The translations under genes were made by a program, and so were the position numbers. A stretch of 37,067 nt of DNA, taken from assembly GCA_035649235.1 (NCBI GenBank), contig DASRJX010000025.1:1-37067 (forward strand), in the 5' to 3' direction. Below the pieces are notes generated by a model. The model saw nothing but the letters and a program-made list of their open reading frames with translations. It was not told the DNA's origin and made no database searches. This DNA comes from DASRJX01 sp035649235 (GTDB lineage: Bacteria; Acidobacteriota; Polarisedimenticolia; Gp22-AA2). How positions within the stretch are numbered: the first letter of the stretch is position 1; the number at the start of each line of letters is the position of its first letter. This document shows, piece by piece, positions 1 through 7,777 of this stretch.

Positions 1-1
1 C

Positions 2-799
2 CGCAAGTTCGCCGGCGCCCCATCCGTCGAGGTCGCGCCTCAGCCCCTCCCCGAGTCGCACGACACGTGGCCCTGCGCCGACAACATCGCCTGCCTCGTG
101 GATGCCAACTGCGGCAGTGTGGGCCCCGCTGCTCCGGCGAAAGATGCCGTCGCCAAGATGGAATGGGTCCAGGGCGCCTTCATCTTCACCTGCACCGGGG
201 GCCGCATCGCCAGCAACGCTCCGGGCCAGACGCTGTACTTCCTGACCGCCAACCACTGCGTGAGCAAGAACAACGCGGCGCAGAACGTCCAGTTCTTCTG
301 GCAGTTCGATACCTCGTCCTGCAACGGTGTCTGTCCGCACAACGCCGGCTCACTCCAGACCACCGGATCGACCGTGACCAAGACCGGACGGAAGGGGGAC
401 TTCACGCTGCTGCACCTGAACACGGCCCCTCCCGCAGGCACGGTCCTGCTGGGCTGGAACTCGACGCCGGTGGCCAACAGCAACGGCACGCCGCTCTACC
501 GGATCAGCAACCCGAACTTCGGACCTCAAGTGTACTCGCAGCACAACGTCAGCACGAGCGCCGGGACCTGCTCCGGCTGGCCGCGCGGCGAGAGGATCTA
601 CAGCAAGGACATCACCGGCGCCATCGACGGAGGCAGCAGCGGCTCGCCGGTCGTCAATGGATCGTCCCAGATCGTCGGTCAGCTCTCGGGGCTCTGCGGG
701 ACCAACGTGAACGACGCGTGCGACGAGCAGGCCAATGCGACCGTCGACGGAGCGTTCGCCTTCTACTTCGCCCTGGTCCAGCCGTTCCTCAACCCGTAA
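2..799 (+). CDS. Secreted trypsin-like serine protease, lysyl endopeptidase type (5' partial)
   Basis: The reading frame is open from the left edge, so the N-terminus (signal peptide and probable propeptide) lies outside the window. The visible 265 residues form a chymotrypsin-fold S1 domain. The catalytic His is in a TANHC motif (codon 254-256), the Asp in GDFTLLHL (codon 398-400), and the Ser in DGGSSGSPV (codon 638-640). The GGSSGSP form and the many cysteines fit the lysyl endopeptidase branch rather than the GDSGGP trypsins. The protein ends NP-stop with no C-terminal sorting domain visible. A strong hairpin follows the stop codon. An internal ATG at 98 is not the true start, because conserved-looking coding sequence continues upstream of it. 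Substrate specificity cannot be read from the visible part. Confidence 0.88.
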   Translation, partial: RKFAGAPSVEVAPQPLPESHDTWPCADNIACLVDANCGSVGPAAPAKDAVAKMEWVQGAFIFTCTGGRIASNAPGQTLYFLTANHCVSKNNAAQNVQFFWQFDTSSCNGVCPHNAGSLQTTGSTVTKTGRKGDFTLLHLNTAPPAGTVLLGWNSTPVANSNGTPLYRISNPNFGPQVYSQHNVSTSAGTCSGWPRGERIYSKDITGAIDGGSSGSPVVNGSSQIVGQLSGLCGTNVNDACDEQANATVDGAFAFYFALVQPFLNP

Positions 800-808
800 C
801 TTCGGATC

Positions 809-840
809 CCCCGGGCCTCGCTTCTCCGCGAGGCCCGGGG
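809..840. terminator. 12-bp stem hairpin between convergent genes
   Basis: A perfect inverted repeat (809-820 with 829-840, eight-base loop) lies 10 bp after the protease stop and 43 bp beyond the 3' end of the minus-strand response regulator. There is no T-tract, so it is not a textbook intrinsic terminator. Its position between convergent genes suggests a bidirectional terminator or an mRNA 3'-end stabiliser. Confidence 0.6.
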
Positions 841-882
841 CAACGCGCCGGCCTCGCATCGGCCGGAATCCAGGACCGAGGG

Positions 883-1515
883 TTAGGGAACGAGGAGGCC
901 GAGACGGATAGCGTAGCGGACGAGCCCCGCGATGTCCTTGACTCCCACCTTCACCATGATCCGGCTGCGATAAGATTCGGCGGTGCGGTCGCTGATGTCG
1001 AGCGCAGCCGCGATCTCCTTTGAGGTGTTGCCTTCGGCGATGAGCTGCAGGATGTCTCTCTCGCGCGCCGTCAGGGGGCCCGTCGGGATCCCCGCGTACT
1101 GCCGGAATGCGGCTGCCAGCGTTGGCGACAGGGAGGGGCTGACGTACAACTGCCCCTCAGACACGTCCCGGATGGCCTGCCCGAGCTCCGCGATCCCCTC
1201 GGACTTGATGACGTAGCCGTGAACACCGGCACGAAGCGCCTCGAGGCAATAGGCCTCCCCCTCGTGCTGCGTCAAGATCACCGTTCTGGTCCCGGAGTTC
1301 TGCCCCATGATCTCGCCCGCCGCTTCCACGCCGTTCATCTTCGGCATCGAGAAATCGAGCACTGCCACATCGGGCTTGCGCTCTTGGGCCAGGTGCACGG
1401 CTTCGAGTCCGTCGGCCGCCTCGGCGACGACGAGGAAGCCTTCGTTCGACAGGAGAGCCTTGAGTCCCTGACGAACGAGTTCGTGGTCTTCCGCCAGCAG
1501 CACGTGGATCGGCAT
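883..1515 (-). CDS. NarL/FixJ-type response regulator
   Basis: A two-domain response regulator of about 210 residues. The N-terminal receiver starts HVLLAEDHELVRQG and has the phospho-acceptor Asp in VAVLDFSMPKMNG. The C-terminal LuxR-type helix-turn-helix starts at LTARERDILQLIAEG and includes TSKEIAAALDIS. It should be phosphorylated by a sensor kinase and then bind promoter DNA as a dimer. No kinase gene is adjacent, so it is an orphan here. I chose the ATG at 1515 because a GGAG lies 7 bases upstream. An in-frame ATG at 1548 would add 11 unconserved-looking residues and lacks a ribosome site. A TACCCT (1552-1557) could be its -10 element. Target genes are unknown; the beta-barrel gene 142 bp upstream on the same strand may or may not be co-transcribed. 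Confidence 0.9.
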   Translation of the reverse strand: MPIHVLLAEDHELVRQGLKALLSNEGFLVVAEAADGLEAVHLAQERKPDVAVLDFSMPKMNGVEAAGEIMGQNSGTRTVILTQHEGEAYCLEALRAGVHGYVIKSEGIAELGQAIRDVSEGQLYVSPSLSPTLAAAFRQYAGIPTGPLTARERDILQLIAEGNTSKEIAAALDISDRTAESYRSRIMVKVGVKDIAGLVRYAIRLGLLVP

Positions 1516-1657
1516 ACGCACACTCCGGCGCGGGGAGTTTGTAGTCATGACAGGGTAGGGGAAGGCGCGTCGCGAGCGGACCCGGGGAACACCTGAATCA
1601 GGGCATGGAATCTCCAGGGTACCGGGCCGGGGGAGCGCCGCATGACCCAGGCGGCTG

Positions 1658-2659
1658 TCAGAAGGCTTTCGAGAACCCCAGAAGGAGCCCGAGGCGCGGC
1701 GCCAGCTGCGCCTCGTTGACGTCCTGGAACACGGGGACCTGGGCGAAGAGGTAGAACGTGGTCTCGCCTTCGCGGGCCATCACCCGCAGGCCCGGGGTCA
1801 GGTTGACGAGAAGGGCGCCGGTCGACGGCACGCTCTCGCCGAGGTAGTCGTCCCGGCCGGTGCTCCGGCCGTTGATTTGGAGCGACCAGGTGAATCCGGC
1901 TCCGACGCGGCGCTCCAGGCCGGCATTGAGCAGGCGCTCGTCCCCCATCCGGTATTCGAGCGGATTCCTGCCGCTCCGCTTCCAGCCGCCCGAGACGAAT
2001 CCCTCCCAGCCCGACTCACCCCAGACGTGGGCGTAGTGCAGCGCCAGCACGAGATCGGTCGAGCCACTTCCGGGCATCAGCGTCGGCTCGCCGATCGCCC
2101 CTTCGTCGTCGCGCAGGCGGTACGGGCCCGTCGGCAGCTCGACCGACAGCGATCCGACGAGGAGATCCTGCGGCCGGACGAGGAGCGCCTGGCGCACGCC
2201 CAGCCGCAGGTCGCCGAAACCGGTCGTGCCCGCCGAGTTGCTGAACGCCTCCTCAGGCGTCCCGACATCGTCGAAGTGCTCGTGATAGCGATGGTTGAGG
2301 AGCGGCAGCGCCGCCGTGACGCTCAGTCGCGCAGAGACGCCCCAGGCAAGGTCCACTTGGACGAGCTCGTTCAAGGTCTCGATCTCGCGGTGATGGTCCG
2401 GCACGATCGCCTCGCTGTCGAAGTCGATCGCGGGCGCCAGGACCTCGTCCGTCCCGTCCCGGCCGTCGAGCCGCCGGTCCTGCGGCACGTAACGGAAGGA
2501 GAGATCGAGCACGACCCGCCCTTTTTCCGCGACCCCCTCCTGGGTCCCGGTGATCAGGAAGCAATTGGCGGAGCCGCAGGTGGCGAAAGACTCACCGAAG
2601 AACGCGAACAAGACGACCGCCGCGAGGACGATGAGGCGGGCAGAAGACTTGAATGACAT
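1658..2659 (-). CDS. Exported putative outer-membrane beta-barrel protein
   Basis: A 333-residue protein with a clear signal peptide (residues 1 to about 26, ending SFA before TCGSANCF). The rest alternates short hydrophobic strands with polar turns, and it ends with an aromatic residue (GFSKAF), as outer-membrane barrels usually do. It resembles the porin/MetA-type barrel families (phenol degradation MetA-like) in general pattern, for example the LSVTAALPLLNHRYHEHFDD and GFGDLRLGVRQALL segments. A pair of Cys just after the cleavage site is notable. The small Cys-rich exported protein gene lies 62 bp upstream on the same strand, so the two probably form an operon. Transported substrate is unknown. 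I am confident that it is exported, less so of the exact family. Confidence 0.8.
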   Translation of the reverse strand: MSFKSSARLIVLAAVVLFAFFGESFATCGSANCFLITGTQEGVAEKGRVVLDLSFRYVPQDRRLDGRDGTDEVLAPAIDFDSEAIVPDHHREIETLNELVQVDLAWGVSARLSVTAALPLLNHRYHEHFDDVGTPEEAFSNSAGTTGFGDLRLGVRQALLVRPQDLLVGSLSVELPTGPYRLRDDEGAIGEPTLMPGSGSTDLVLALHYAHVWGESGWEGFVSGGWKRSGRNPLEYRMGDERLLNAGLERRVGAGFTWSLQINGRSTGRDDYLGESVPSTGALLVNLTPGLRVMAREGETTFYLFAQVPVFQDVNEAQLAPRLGLLLGFSKAF

Positions 2660-2683
2660 GGACGGACCTCCACTCTCCCGGCT

Positions 2684-2700
2684 GAATCAGAGCGTGATTC
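2684..2700. repeat. Short inverted repeat in the gap between two minus-strand genes
   Basis: A 6-bp perfect inverted repeat (gaatca / tgattc) with a 5-base loop lies 25 bp upstream of the beta-barrel gene. It could be an operator half-site pair or a small mRNA hairpin. It is short enough to be chance. Confidence 0.25.
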
Positions 2701-2721
2701 GAGACTCGATGAGCAGCCGAA

Positions 2722-3075
2722 TCAGGCGAGGGAAGGGTGTCGCGGCGGTGGGTCAGGCGGCCTCGGAACGAAGCCTTGTGGCGTCGGGGTGGTTTCGGAA
2801 GGGCGACGTCGGGCGCTCGCCGGCCTCATCAGCCAGGGGGCCGGGCATTGAAGGACGGCCTTCAGGGTCGGTCCGGCTGGCTGGGCGCTATCACGCTCAC
2901 TCCCGGCACAGGGCCGGGCGAGGCGGCAGACCCGACCGCCATCCGCCGGCCTGCAGCAACAGCGGCTGCTGCACATGGCGCACGCCCGGGCGACTCCAAC
3001 GAGGATCGGGAGGCCGGTGGCCCCGGAGAGAGCCAGGAGGAAAACCGCGGCGGCGCAGGCCCGCAGGATCCGCAT
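2722..3075 (-). CDS. Small Cys-rich exported protein of unknown function
   Basis: About 117 residues. The N-terminus MRILRACAAAVFLLALSG is a signal peptide or membrane anchor, followed by a Cys cluster (CAMCSSRCCC, then CRLARPC) and a Pro/Arg-rich tail. I took the ATG at 3075 rather than the upstream in-frame ATG at 3126, because the extra 17 residues would precede the signal sequence. It shares strand and a short 62-bp gap with the downstream beta-barrel gene, so they may act together. The Cys pattern could bind metal or form disulfides, but I do not recognise a family. The overlapping plus-strand frame is weaker here because the arginase-like gene plausibly starts later, at 3172. Confidence 0.55.
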   Translation of the reverse strand: MRILRACAAAVFLLALSGATGLPILVGVARACAMCSSRCCCRPADGGRVCRLARPCAGSERDSAQPAGPTLKAVLQCPAPWLMRPASARRRPSETTPTPQGFVPRPPDPPPRHPSLA

Positions 3076-3133
3076 CGGGATGATCGGCACGATATCACGG
3101 GGAAAGGAGACAGCACAGGCTGCCACTTCAGCC

Positions 3134-3164
3134 GTGACGCACGCGACGACAAAGGCGGTATTCT
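3134..3164 (+). promoter_or_regulatory. Predicted leaderless promoter of the arginase-family gene
   Basis: TATTCT at 3159-3164 ends 7 bases before the ATG. A weak -35 (GTGACG, 3134-3139) lies 19 bp upstream of it. No Shine-Dalgarno sequence fits between the -10 and the start, so transcription would begin at or next to the ATG. Confidence 0.5.
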
Positions 3165-3171
3165 GTCGGTC

Positions 3172-3975
3172 ATGAGGAAGCGCGTCGTGATCCTGGGGCT
3201 GCCGTTGGACGAGAATTCATCCTACCTCCGCGGGCCGGCCGAAGCGCCCGCGACGATCCGCGAGGCGCTGCATTCGGGCTCCTCGAACCTGTGTTCCGAA
3301 TCCGGCCTCGACCTCGCGTGCGAGCCGGGGTTCTCCGACGACGGCGACCTGTCGCTTCCTCAGGGCGAGAAGGCGTTCGACGCGATCGCGTCGGCGGTCG
3401 GAGAGCGGCTGGACGCGGGCGCGCGGGTGCTCGCGCTGGGCGGTGACCACTCGGTCACCGTCGGCACGGTCCGCGCCTTCGCGCAGAGGCACCCCGGGCT
3501 CGAGATCCTGCATCTGGACGCCCATCCGGACCTGTACGACGAATTCGCGGGATCGCGAGACTCGCACGCCTGCCCGTTCGCGAGGATCATGGAGGAGCGG
3601 TTGGCGAGGAGGCTGGTGCAGGTCGGCATCCGGACCATGAACCGGCACCAGCGGGAGCAGGCATCGAGGTTCGGGGTCGAAGTCGTCGCGATGCGCGACT
3701 GGAGGGAGCGGCTGGACCTCCGGTTTTCGGGACCGCTCTACCTGTCGATCGACATGGACGTTCTCGATCCTTCGGCCGCCCCGGGCGTCTCGCACAGAGA
3801 GCCCGGCGGGGCCACCACGAGACAGGTGATCGACCTCGTCCATGCGATCGACGTGCCCCTGGTCGGCGCGGACATCGTGGAGCTCAACCCCCGGCTCGAC
3901 CCCTCGGGGATCACGGCGATGTGCGCCGCGAAGCTCGTGAAGGAGGTCGCCGCGAAGATGCTCGCGTCGCCGTGA
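3172..3975 (+). CDS. Arginase/agmatinase-family ureohydrolase
   Basis: A 267-residue binuclear manganese hydrolase. Metal-binding motifs appear in order: GGDHSVTVG, then LHLDAHPDLYDEF, then SIDMDVLDPSAAPG, all diagnostic of the ureohydrolase fold. A GADIVELNP strand near the end is also typical. Family members cleave a guanidino group (arginine, agmatine, formiminoglutamate or guanidinobutyrate). The sequence alone does not fix which substrate is used; agmatinase-like is my best guess. The start at 3172 (MRKRVVILGLPLD) begins the fold directly, and a TATTCT element sits just upstream. The frame stays open back to 2737, but that extension is Arg/Gly/Pro-rich and overlaps the opposite-strand Cys-rich gene. 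It is convergent with pntB, 31 bp away. Confidence 0.93.
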   Translation: MRKRVVILGLPLDENSSYLRGPAEAPATIREALHSGSSNLCSESGLDLACEPGFSDDGDLSLPQGEKAFDAIASAVGERLDAGARVLALGGDHSVTVGTVRAFAQRHPGLEILHLDAHPDLYDEFAGSRDSHACPFARIMEERLARRLVQVGIRTMNRHQREQASRFGVEVVAMRDWRERLDLRFSGPLYLSIDMDVLDPSAAPGVSHREPGGATTRQVIDLVHAIDVPLVGADIVELNPRLDPSGITAMCAAKLVKEVAAKMLASP

Positions 3976-4006
3976 TCGGCGGCGACCGGCGTCCTTGCCG
4001 CGACCA

Positions 4007-5419
4007 TTAATGGATGCTGGACCCGCCCGAGAGCTGCTTGACCAATTCGCCGACGACGGCCTTGGCGTCGCCGAACAGCATCCAGGTCTTGTCGGAGTAG
4101 TACAGCTCGTTGTCGATGCCGGCGAAGCCGGGGTTCTTGCTGCGCTTGACGGCGAGGATGGTGCGGGCCTTGTCGGCGTCGATGATCGGCATGCCATAGA
4201 TGGGGCTCGACTTCTCGGTGCGGGCCGCGGGGTTGACGACGTCGTTCGCCCCCAGGACGAGCGCCACGTCGCACTGGGGCATGTCCGGGTTGATCTCGTC
4301 CATCTCCACGAGATCCGTGTAGGGGACGTCCGCCTCGGCCAGCAGGACGTTCATGTGGCCGGGCATCCTGCCGGCGACCGGGTGGATGGCGAACTTGACC
4401 GTGACCCCGCGCTTCTTGAGCTGGTCGTACAGCTCGCGGACCTTGTGCTGAGCCTGGGCGACGGCCATGCCGTAGCCGGGGATGATCACGACCTGGCTGG
4501 CCTGCTCGAGGAGCTGCGCCGCTCCCTCGGTCGTCTCCGACTTGTAGGCCTTCTGGGCGCCGCTCGCGACGCGCGCCTCGACCTGGCCGAAGGCGCCGAA
4601 GATGACGTTGGTGAAGGAGCGGTTCATCGCCTTGCACATGATGATGGAGAGGATGAGGCCGCTCGAGCCGTCCAGGGCGCCCGCCGTGATCAGCAGCTTG
4701 TTGTCGAGCACGAAGCCCATCGCCACGGCCGAGAGCCCGGCGTAGGAGTTCAGGATCGAGATGACCGTCGGCATGTCGGCGCCGCCGATCGGGATGATGA
4801 GCAGGACGCCGCACAGGAGCGAGATGCCGATGATGGCCAGGAACAGGGGGCCCGCCCAGGGGGCCGCCGGGTTGAGGACCAACGCCACGCCGAGGACGGC
4901 CGCCAGCGCCAGGAGGCCGATGTTCATGAAGTTCTGCAGCGGGAAGGTGACGGGCCGCTGCGGGATCCACCGGATCTCCTGGAGCTTCCCGGCCGCCATC
5001 AGGCTGCCGGTGCAGGTCAGGTAGCCGAGGAGGATCTCGACGACGATCGCCGTCGTCCGGAAGGGCGTGAGGTTGCCCGGCGCCTCGCCGAGCCAGAGGA
5101 AGAACTCCGCCGTGCCGACGAGCCCGGCGGCGAGCCCGCCGAAGGAGTGCGACAGCGCCGTCCGCTGGGGCACCGCCGTCAGCGGGACGCGCGACAGCGG
5201 CCAACCCACCAGGAAGCCGGCGGCGATCGCCAGGACGATCCAGGCGTGATGGACGATGACATGCGGCTGCGCCCAGGTGGCGAGGACCGCGATCAGCATG
5301 GCGGCGATCCCGGCGTGGACGCCGCGCCGGGCGGTCTTCGGGTCGTTCATCCAGTGGAGGGCGAGGACGAACAGCCCGGTCGCGACGACGTACGCCAGCT
5401 GCGTGAGGGCGTGGATCAT
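4007..5419 (-). CDS. pntB: NAD(P) transhydrogenase subunit beta
   Basis: A 470-residue integral membrane subunit of the proton-translocating transhydrogenase, which uses the proton gradient to drive hydride transfer from NADH to NADP+. The N-terminal part holds the hydrophobic helices of domain II. The C-terminal domain III, facing the cytoplasm, binds NADP(H). It includes GYGMAVAQAQ (near residue 315), HPVAGRMPGHMNVLLAEA and VALVLGANDVVNPAA. Length is normal for PntB. Its ATG overlaps the pntAB stop by four bases (ATGA, 5416-5419), indicating translational coupling. It is the last gene of the ACT-pntAA-pntAB-pntB operon. Confidence 0.97.
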   Translation of the reverse strand: MIHALTQLAYVVATGLFVLALHWMNDPKTARRGVHAGIAAMLIAVLATWAQPHVIVHHAWIVLAIAAGFLVGWPLSRVPLTAVPQRTALSHSFGGLAAGLVGTAEFFLWLGEAPGNLTPFRTTAIVVEILLGYLTCTGSLMAAGKLQEIRWIPQRPVTFPLQNFMNIGLLALAAVLGVALVLNPAAPWAGPLFLAIIGISLLCGVLLIIPIGGADMPTVISILNSYAGLSAVAMGFVLDNKLLITAGALDGSSGLILSIIMCKAMNRSFTNVIFGAFGQVEARVASGAQKAYKSETTEGAAQLLEQASQVVIIPGYGMAVAQAQHKVRELYDQLKKRGVTVKFAIHPVAGRMPGHMNVLLAEADVPYTDLVEMDEINPDMPQCDVALVLGANDVVNPAARTEKSSPIYGMPIIDADKARTILAVKRSKNPGFAGIDNELYYSDKTWMLFGDAKAVVGELVKQLSGGSSIH

Positions 5420-5856
5420 CGCTTGCCCCCGTCCCCCTTGAACATCTTCAGCATCCGGTCGGTGATCAGGAAGCCACTCACGATGTTGGTCATGGAGGCG
5501 AACAGGGCGATCGCCCCGAGCAGACGGATGTGGAGCGGGTGCTCGGACCCGGTGACGATGATCGACCCGACGACCGCGATGGCCGAGATGGCGTTGGTCA
5601 GCGACATGAGCGGCGTGTGGAGCAGGCGCGACACACGCCGGATGACGCCGATGCCGATGAAGGTCGCCAGCATGAAGACGAACAGCATCGACCAGTAGTC
5701 CAGAGGGGCGGAGCCTGTGTCGTGGGCGGGGGAGGGCGCCGCCACCTCGACGGGTGCGGACGGCGGGGCTGACCCCGGCGCCTGCGCCCAGGCCGCGAGG
5801 GCCAGCGCTGCCGCGAGCGGCAGGACCGCGAGTATCGTCACCTTTCGTCCGGACAT
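5416..5856 (-). CDS. pntAB: NAD(P) transhydrogenase subunit alpha part 2 (membrane)
   Basis: A 146-residue protein carrying the alpha-chain membrane helices in the split-alpha arrangement. It begins MSGRKVTILAVLPL, a signal-like first segment, followed by a Pro/Ala linker. Then come three hydrophobic helices (WSMLFVFMLATFIGIGVI, ISAIAVVGSIIVTG, LLGAIALFASMTNIVSGF) and a basic tail. The N-terminal extension ahead of DYWSMLF is longer than in many PntAB proteins. I chose the ATG at 5856 because GGGAGGGAGG lies about 9 bases upstream; an upstream ATG at 5895 lacks such support. It overlaps pntB by 4 bases and follows pntAA after 79 bp. Confidence 0.93.
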   Translation of the reverse strand: MSGRKVTILAVLPLAAALALAAWAQAPGSAPPSAPVEVAAPSPAHDTGSAPLDYWSMLFVFMLATFIGIGVIRRVSRLLHTPLMSLTNAISAIAVVGSIIVTGSEHPLHIRLLGAIALFASMTNIVSGFLITDRMLKMFKGDGGKR

Positions 5857-5935
5857 ACCTGCTGGCCTCCCTCCCAGACCGGACCGCCGAGGCACTGTGC
5901 TGAAGCCCGGCGCCGTGGTCCCGGAAAGCGGAACT

Positions 5936-7105
5936 TTACCCGATGACCTCGCTTTTGCGGGCCCGGTCGAGCGCTTCTCTGGCTTTCGCGTGCAGGATCT
6001 CGCCCCCGTGCGTGATGATCGATCCCTTCTGGATGTCGTCGGTCAGGTCGATCACGAACGCCGCATCCTTGGCGAAGGTGCGGACGAAGGCGGTCAGGTT
6101 GCGCGAGAACAACAGGCTGGCGTGCGTTGGCATGGTGGCCGGGAGGTTGAGCGGGGCGAGGATCCGCACGCCGTTCTCGACGACGCTCTCGCCGAGCCGC
6201 GACAGCTCGCAGTTGCCGCCGCCATCCGCGCCCAGATCGACGATGACCGATCCGGGCCGCATGCGCCGGACCATGGCGGCGGTGATGAGCCTCGGCGCCA
6301 TGACGCCGCCGACAAGCGCGGTCGTGATGACGACATCCGCGGCGGCGCACTGCTCGGCCAGCAGCTCCCGCTGGCGGGCCTTGTCCTCCTCGGACAGCTC
6401 CCGGGCGTAGCCGCCGCCGGCCGCGGCGCTCTCCTTCAGCTCCACCCCCACGTATTTGGCGCCCAGGCTCTCGATCTGCTCCTTGACTTCCGGCCGCACG
6501 TCCGTGGCGATGACGTTGGCGCCCAGCCGCCGCGCGGTCGCGATCGCCTGCAGTCCCGCCACGGCGGCGCCGATGACGAAGACGCGCGCGGGGAGAACGG
6601 TCCCGGCGGCCGTCATGAACATCGGGAAGTATTTGCCCAACTCGGCCGCGCCCAGGAGAGCGCCCTTGTAGCCCGTGATGTTGGCCATCGAGGAGAGCGT
6701 GTCCATCGCCTGGGCCCGCGTGGTCCGCGGGATGGAGTCGGTCGAGAACGCCGTGACCCGGCGGTCCGCCAGGGCCCGCACCGCCTCCAGGTTCCGCGTC
6801 GGCATGAGCGAGCCGACGAGGATCGTCCCCGGACGCATCCAGCGGATCTCGTCCCGCGCGGAGGCGTCGGCCGCGGGCGCATGGACCTTGAGGACGATCT
6901 CCGCCGAGCCCAGGAGCGCCGCCGGGTCCGCTTCCACGGCCGCTCCTGCGTCGCGATAGGCCTCGTCCGGGTAGAACGCCGCCCGCCCCGCGCCACTCTC
7001 GATCGACACTGTGAAGCCCGCCTGGGCCAGCTTCTTGCAGGATTCAGGAGCGAGGGCGACCCGATTCTCGCCGGGCCTCGACTCCTTGATCACTCCGATT
7101 CTCAT
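5936..7105 (-). CDS. pntAA: NAD(P) transhydrogenase subunit alpha part 1 (NAD-binding)
   Basis: A 389-residue soluble domain I, which binds NAD(H) at the cytoplasmic face. The N-terminus MRIGVIKESRPGENRVALAP is the alanine dehydrogenase/PntA signature. RTTRAQAMDTLSSMANITGY and the Rossmann fold (VFVIGAAVAGLQAIATARRL) follow, and VVITTALVGGVMAP plus DLGADGGGNCELS are also conserved. The dinucleotide motif reads G179-A-A181-V-A-G184, so the second Gly of the usual GxGxxG is Ala. The start at 7105 has GGAAGGGAG upstream. It lies 22 bp after the ACT-protein stop. The frame remains open upstream to 7324, but that stretch overlaps the ACT gene and is low-complexity. Confidence 0.96.
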   Translation of the reverse strand: MRIGVIKESRPGENRVALAPESCKKLAQAGFTVSIESGAGRAAFYPDEAYRDAGAAVEADPAALLGSAEIVLKVHAPAADASARDEIRWMRPGTILVGSLMPTRNLEAVRALADRRVTAFSTDSIPRTTRAQAMDTLSSMANITGYKGALLGAAELGKYFPMFMTAAGTVLPARVFVIGAAVAGLQAIATARRLGANVIATDVRPEVKEQIESLGAKYVGVELKESAAAGGGYARELSEEDKARQRELLAEQCAAADVVITTALVGGVMAPRLITAAMVRRMRPGSVIVDLGADGGGNCELSRLGESVVENGVRILAPLNLPATMPTHASLLFSRNLTAFVRTFAKDAAFVIDLTDDIQKGSIITHGGEILHAKAREALDRARKSEVIG

Positions 7106-7127
7106 GACCGATGACTCCCTTCCGGGC

Positions 7128-7541
7128 TCAGATGCCCATCGCCCGGATCGCCCGCTCGTACTCGTCCGGCCGCACGTAGAGGATGTAGCCGAAGGAACCC
7201 TTGCCGTCCGCCACACCGGAGGAAGCGTAGACGTTGACCTTGGCCTCGAAGAGCCTGACGTGGATCTTCGCCAGGGCGCCGAGCTCGTCGTCCCCCTGGA
7301 CGAGGAGCGCGGTGTAGGGCCCATCGAGCATCCAGCCCGCCCGCCGGGCCGCCTCGCGCAATTGCGCTCCGTCCTCCGGGAAGAGCGTGAACTGGGTGCG
7401 CATCGGTCCCACGGGCATCCCGGTGAAGGCGAGCAGGTTGATGCCCTGGCCCGCCAGCTGCGACAGCACGCGGTAGGCCTGGCCGGGCTCGTCGTCGATG
7501 GTCGTGTGATAGTAGTCCGCGCGCCTCATCGTGTATGCCAT
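7128..7541 (-). CDS. Tandem ACT-domain protein at the head of the transhydrogenase operon
   Basis: A 137-residue protein that looks like two ACT-type ligand-binding repeats. The first begins YYHTTIDDEPGQAYRVL and includes GINLLAFTGMPVG. The second (from about residue 72) includes GDDELGALAKIHVRLFEAKV and ends with a DEYERAIRAMGI helix. There is no attached catalytic domain. ACT domains bind small molecules, commonly amino acids, and regulate enzymes allosterically. Its place as first gene of the pnt operon (22 bp before pntAA) suggests a link with NADPH supply or amino-acid biosynthesis, but no direct evidence is visible. The ATG at 7541 has GAGGAGGG just upstream. The longer frame to 7688 runs into the methylase remnant. 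Confidence 0.85.
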   Translation of the reverse strand: MAYTMRRADYYHTTIDDEPGQAYRVLSQLAGQGINLLAFTGMPVGPMRTQFTLFPEDGAQLREAARRAGWMLDGPYTALLVQGDDELGALAKIHVRLFEAKVNVYASSGVADGKGSFGYILYVRPDEYERAIRAMGI

Positions 7542-7627
7542 AGACCCTCCTCTCTGTTGCGACGGGTCTTTTAGAGCCCCCCGAGGGCCTGCACCTCCGG
7601 CGCGCGCGTCCGGTCGCGGGTGCAGGA

Positions 7628-7737
7628 GATCCATGCGGGGCGCGTCCGGCAACCGCAGCCGGAGGCCGAGTCCCTGGTCCAGGTTCACAATGCGGTCCGT
7701 GGCCCGGTTGCCGGAACGTCACATCATACGGCGGGTC
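7628..7737 (-). pseudogene. Decayed remnant of a Dam-class adenine methylase gene
   Basis: On the minus strand, 7737-7714 reads DPPYDVTF, matching DPPYDVEF at residues 203-210 of the intact methylase upstream. In another frame, 7709-7629 reads NRATDRIVNL and then LGLRL and PRMD. This aligns with residues 241-267 of the intact protein (NQATDRIADL, LGYRL, PRM), about 14 identities in 27 positions. Roughly 30 residues (211-240) are missing and the two blocks are out of frame. The N-terminal two thirds of the gene are absent; the intact nuclease gene ends 40 bp upstream. The divergence suggests a separate homologue rather than a recent copy. The rest of 7542-7777 holds no gene that I can support. 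Confidence 0.7.
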
Positions 7738-7777
7738 GGGCTGGATCTGCTTGGACCCCGGCCCTCGCCTGTCCGAC

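Noticed and set aside
883..2659. Two-component system formed by the response regulator and the beta-barrel gene
   Set aside because: No histidine kinase motif (H-box, N- or G-box) occurs nearby. The regulator is called as an orphan.
2737..3171. N-terminal extension of the arginase-family protein
   Set aside because: The extension is Arg/Gly/Pro-rich, unlike ureohydrolases, and overlaps the opposite-strand Cys-rich gene. The fold begins at MRKRVVILG.
3976..4006. Terminator between the arginase and pntB genes
   Set aside because: The 31-bp gap holds only loose GC-rich pairing, with no stem I would support.
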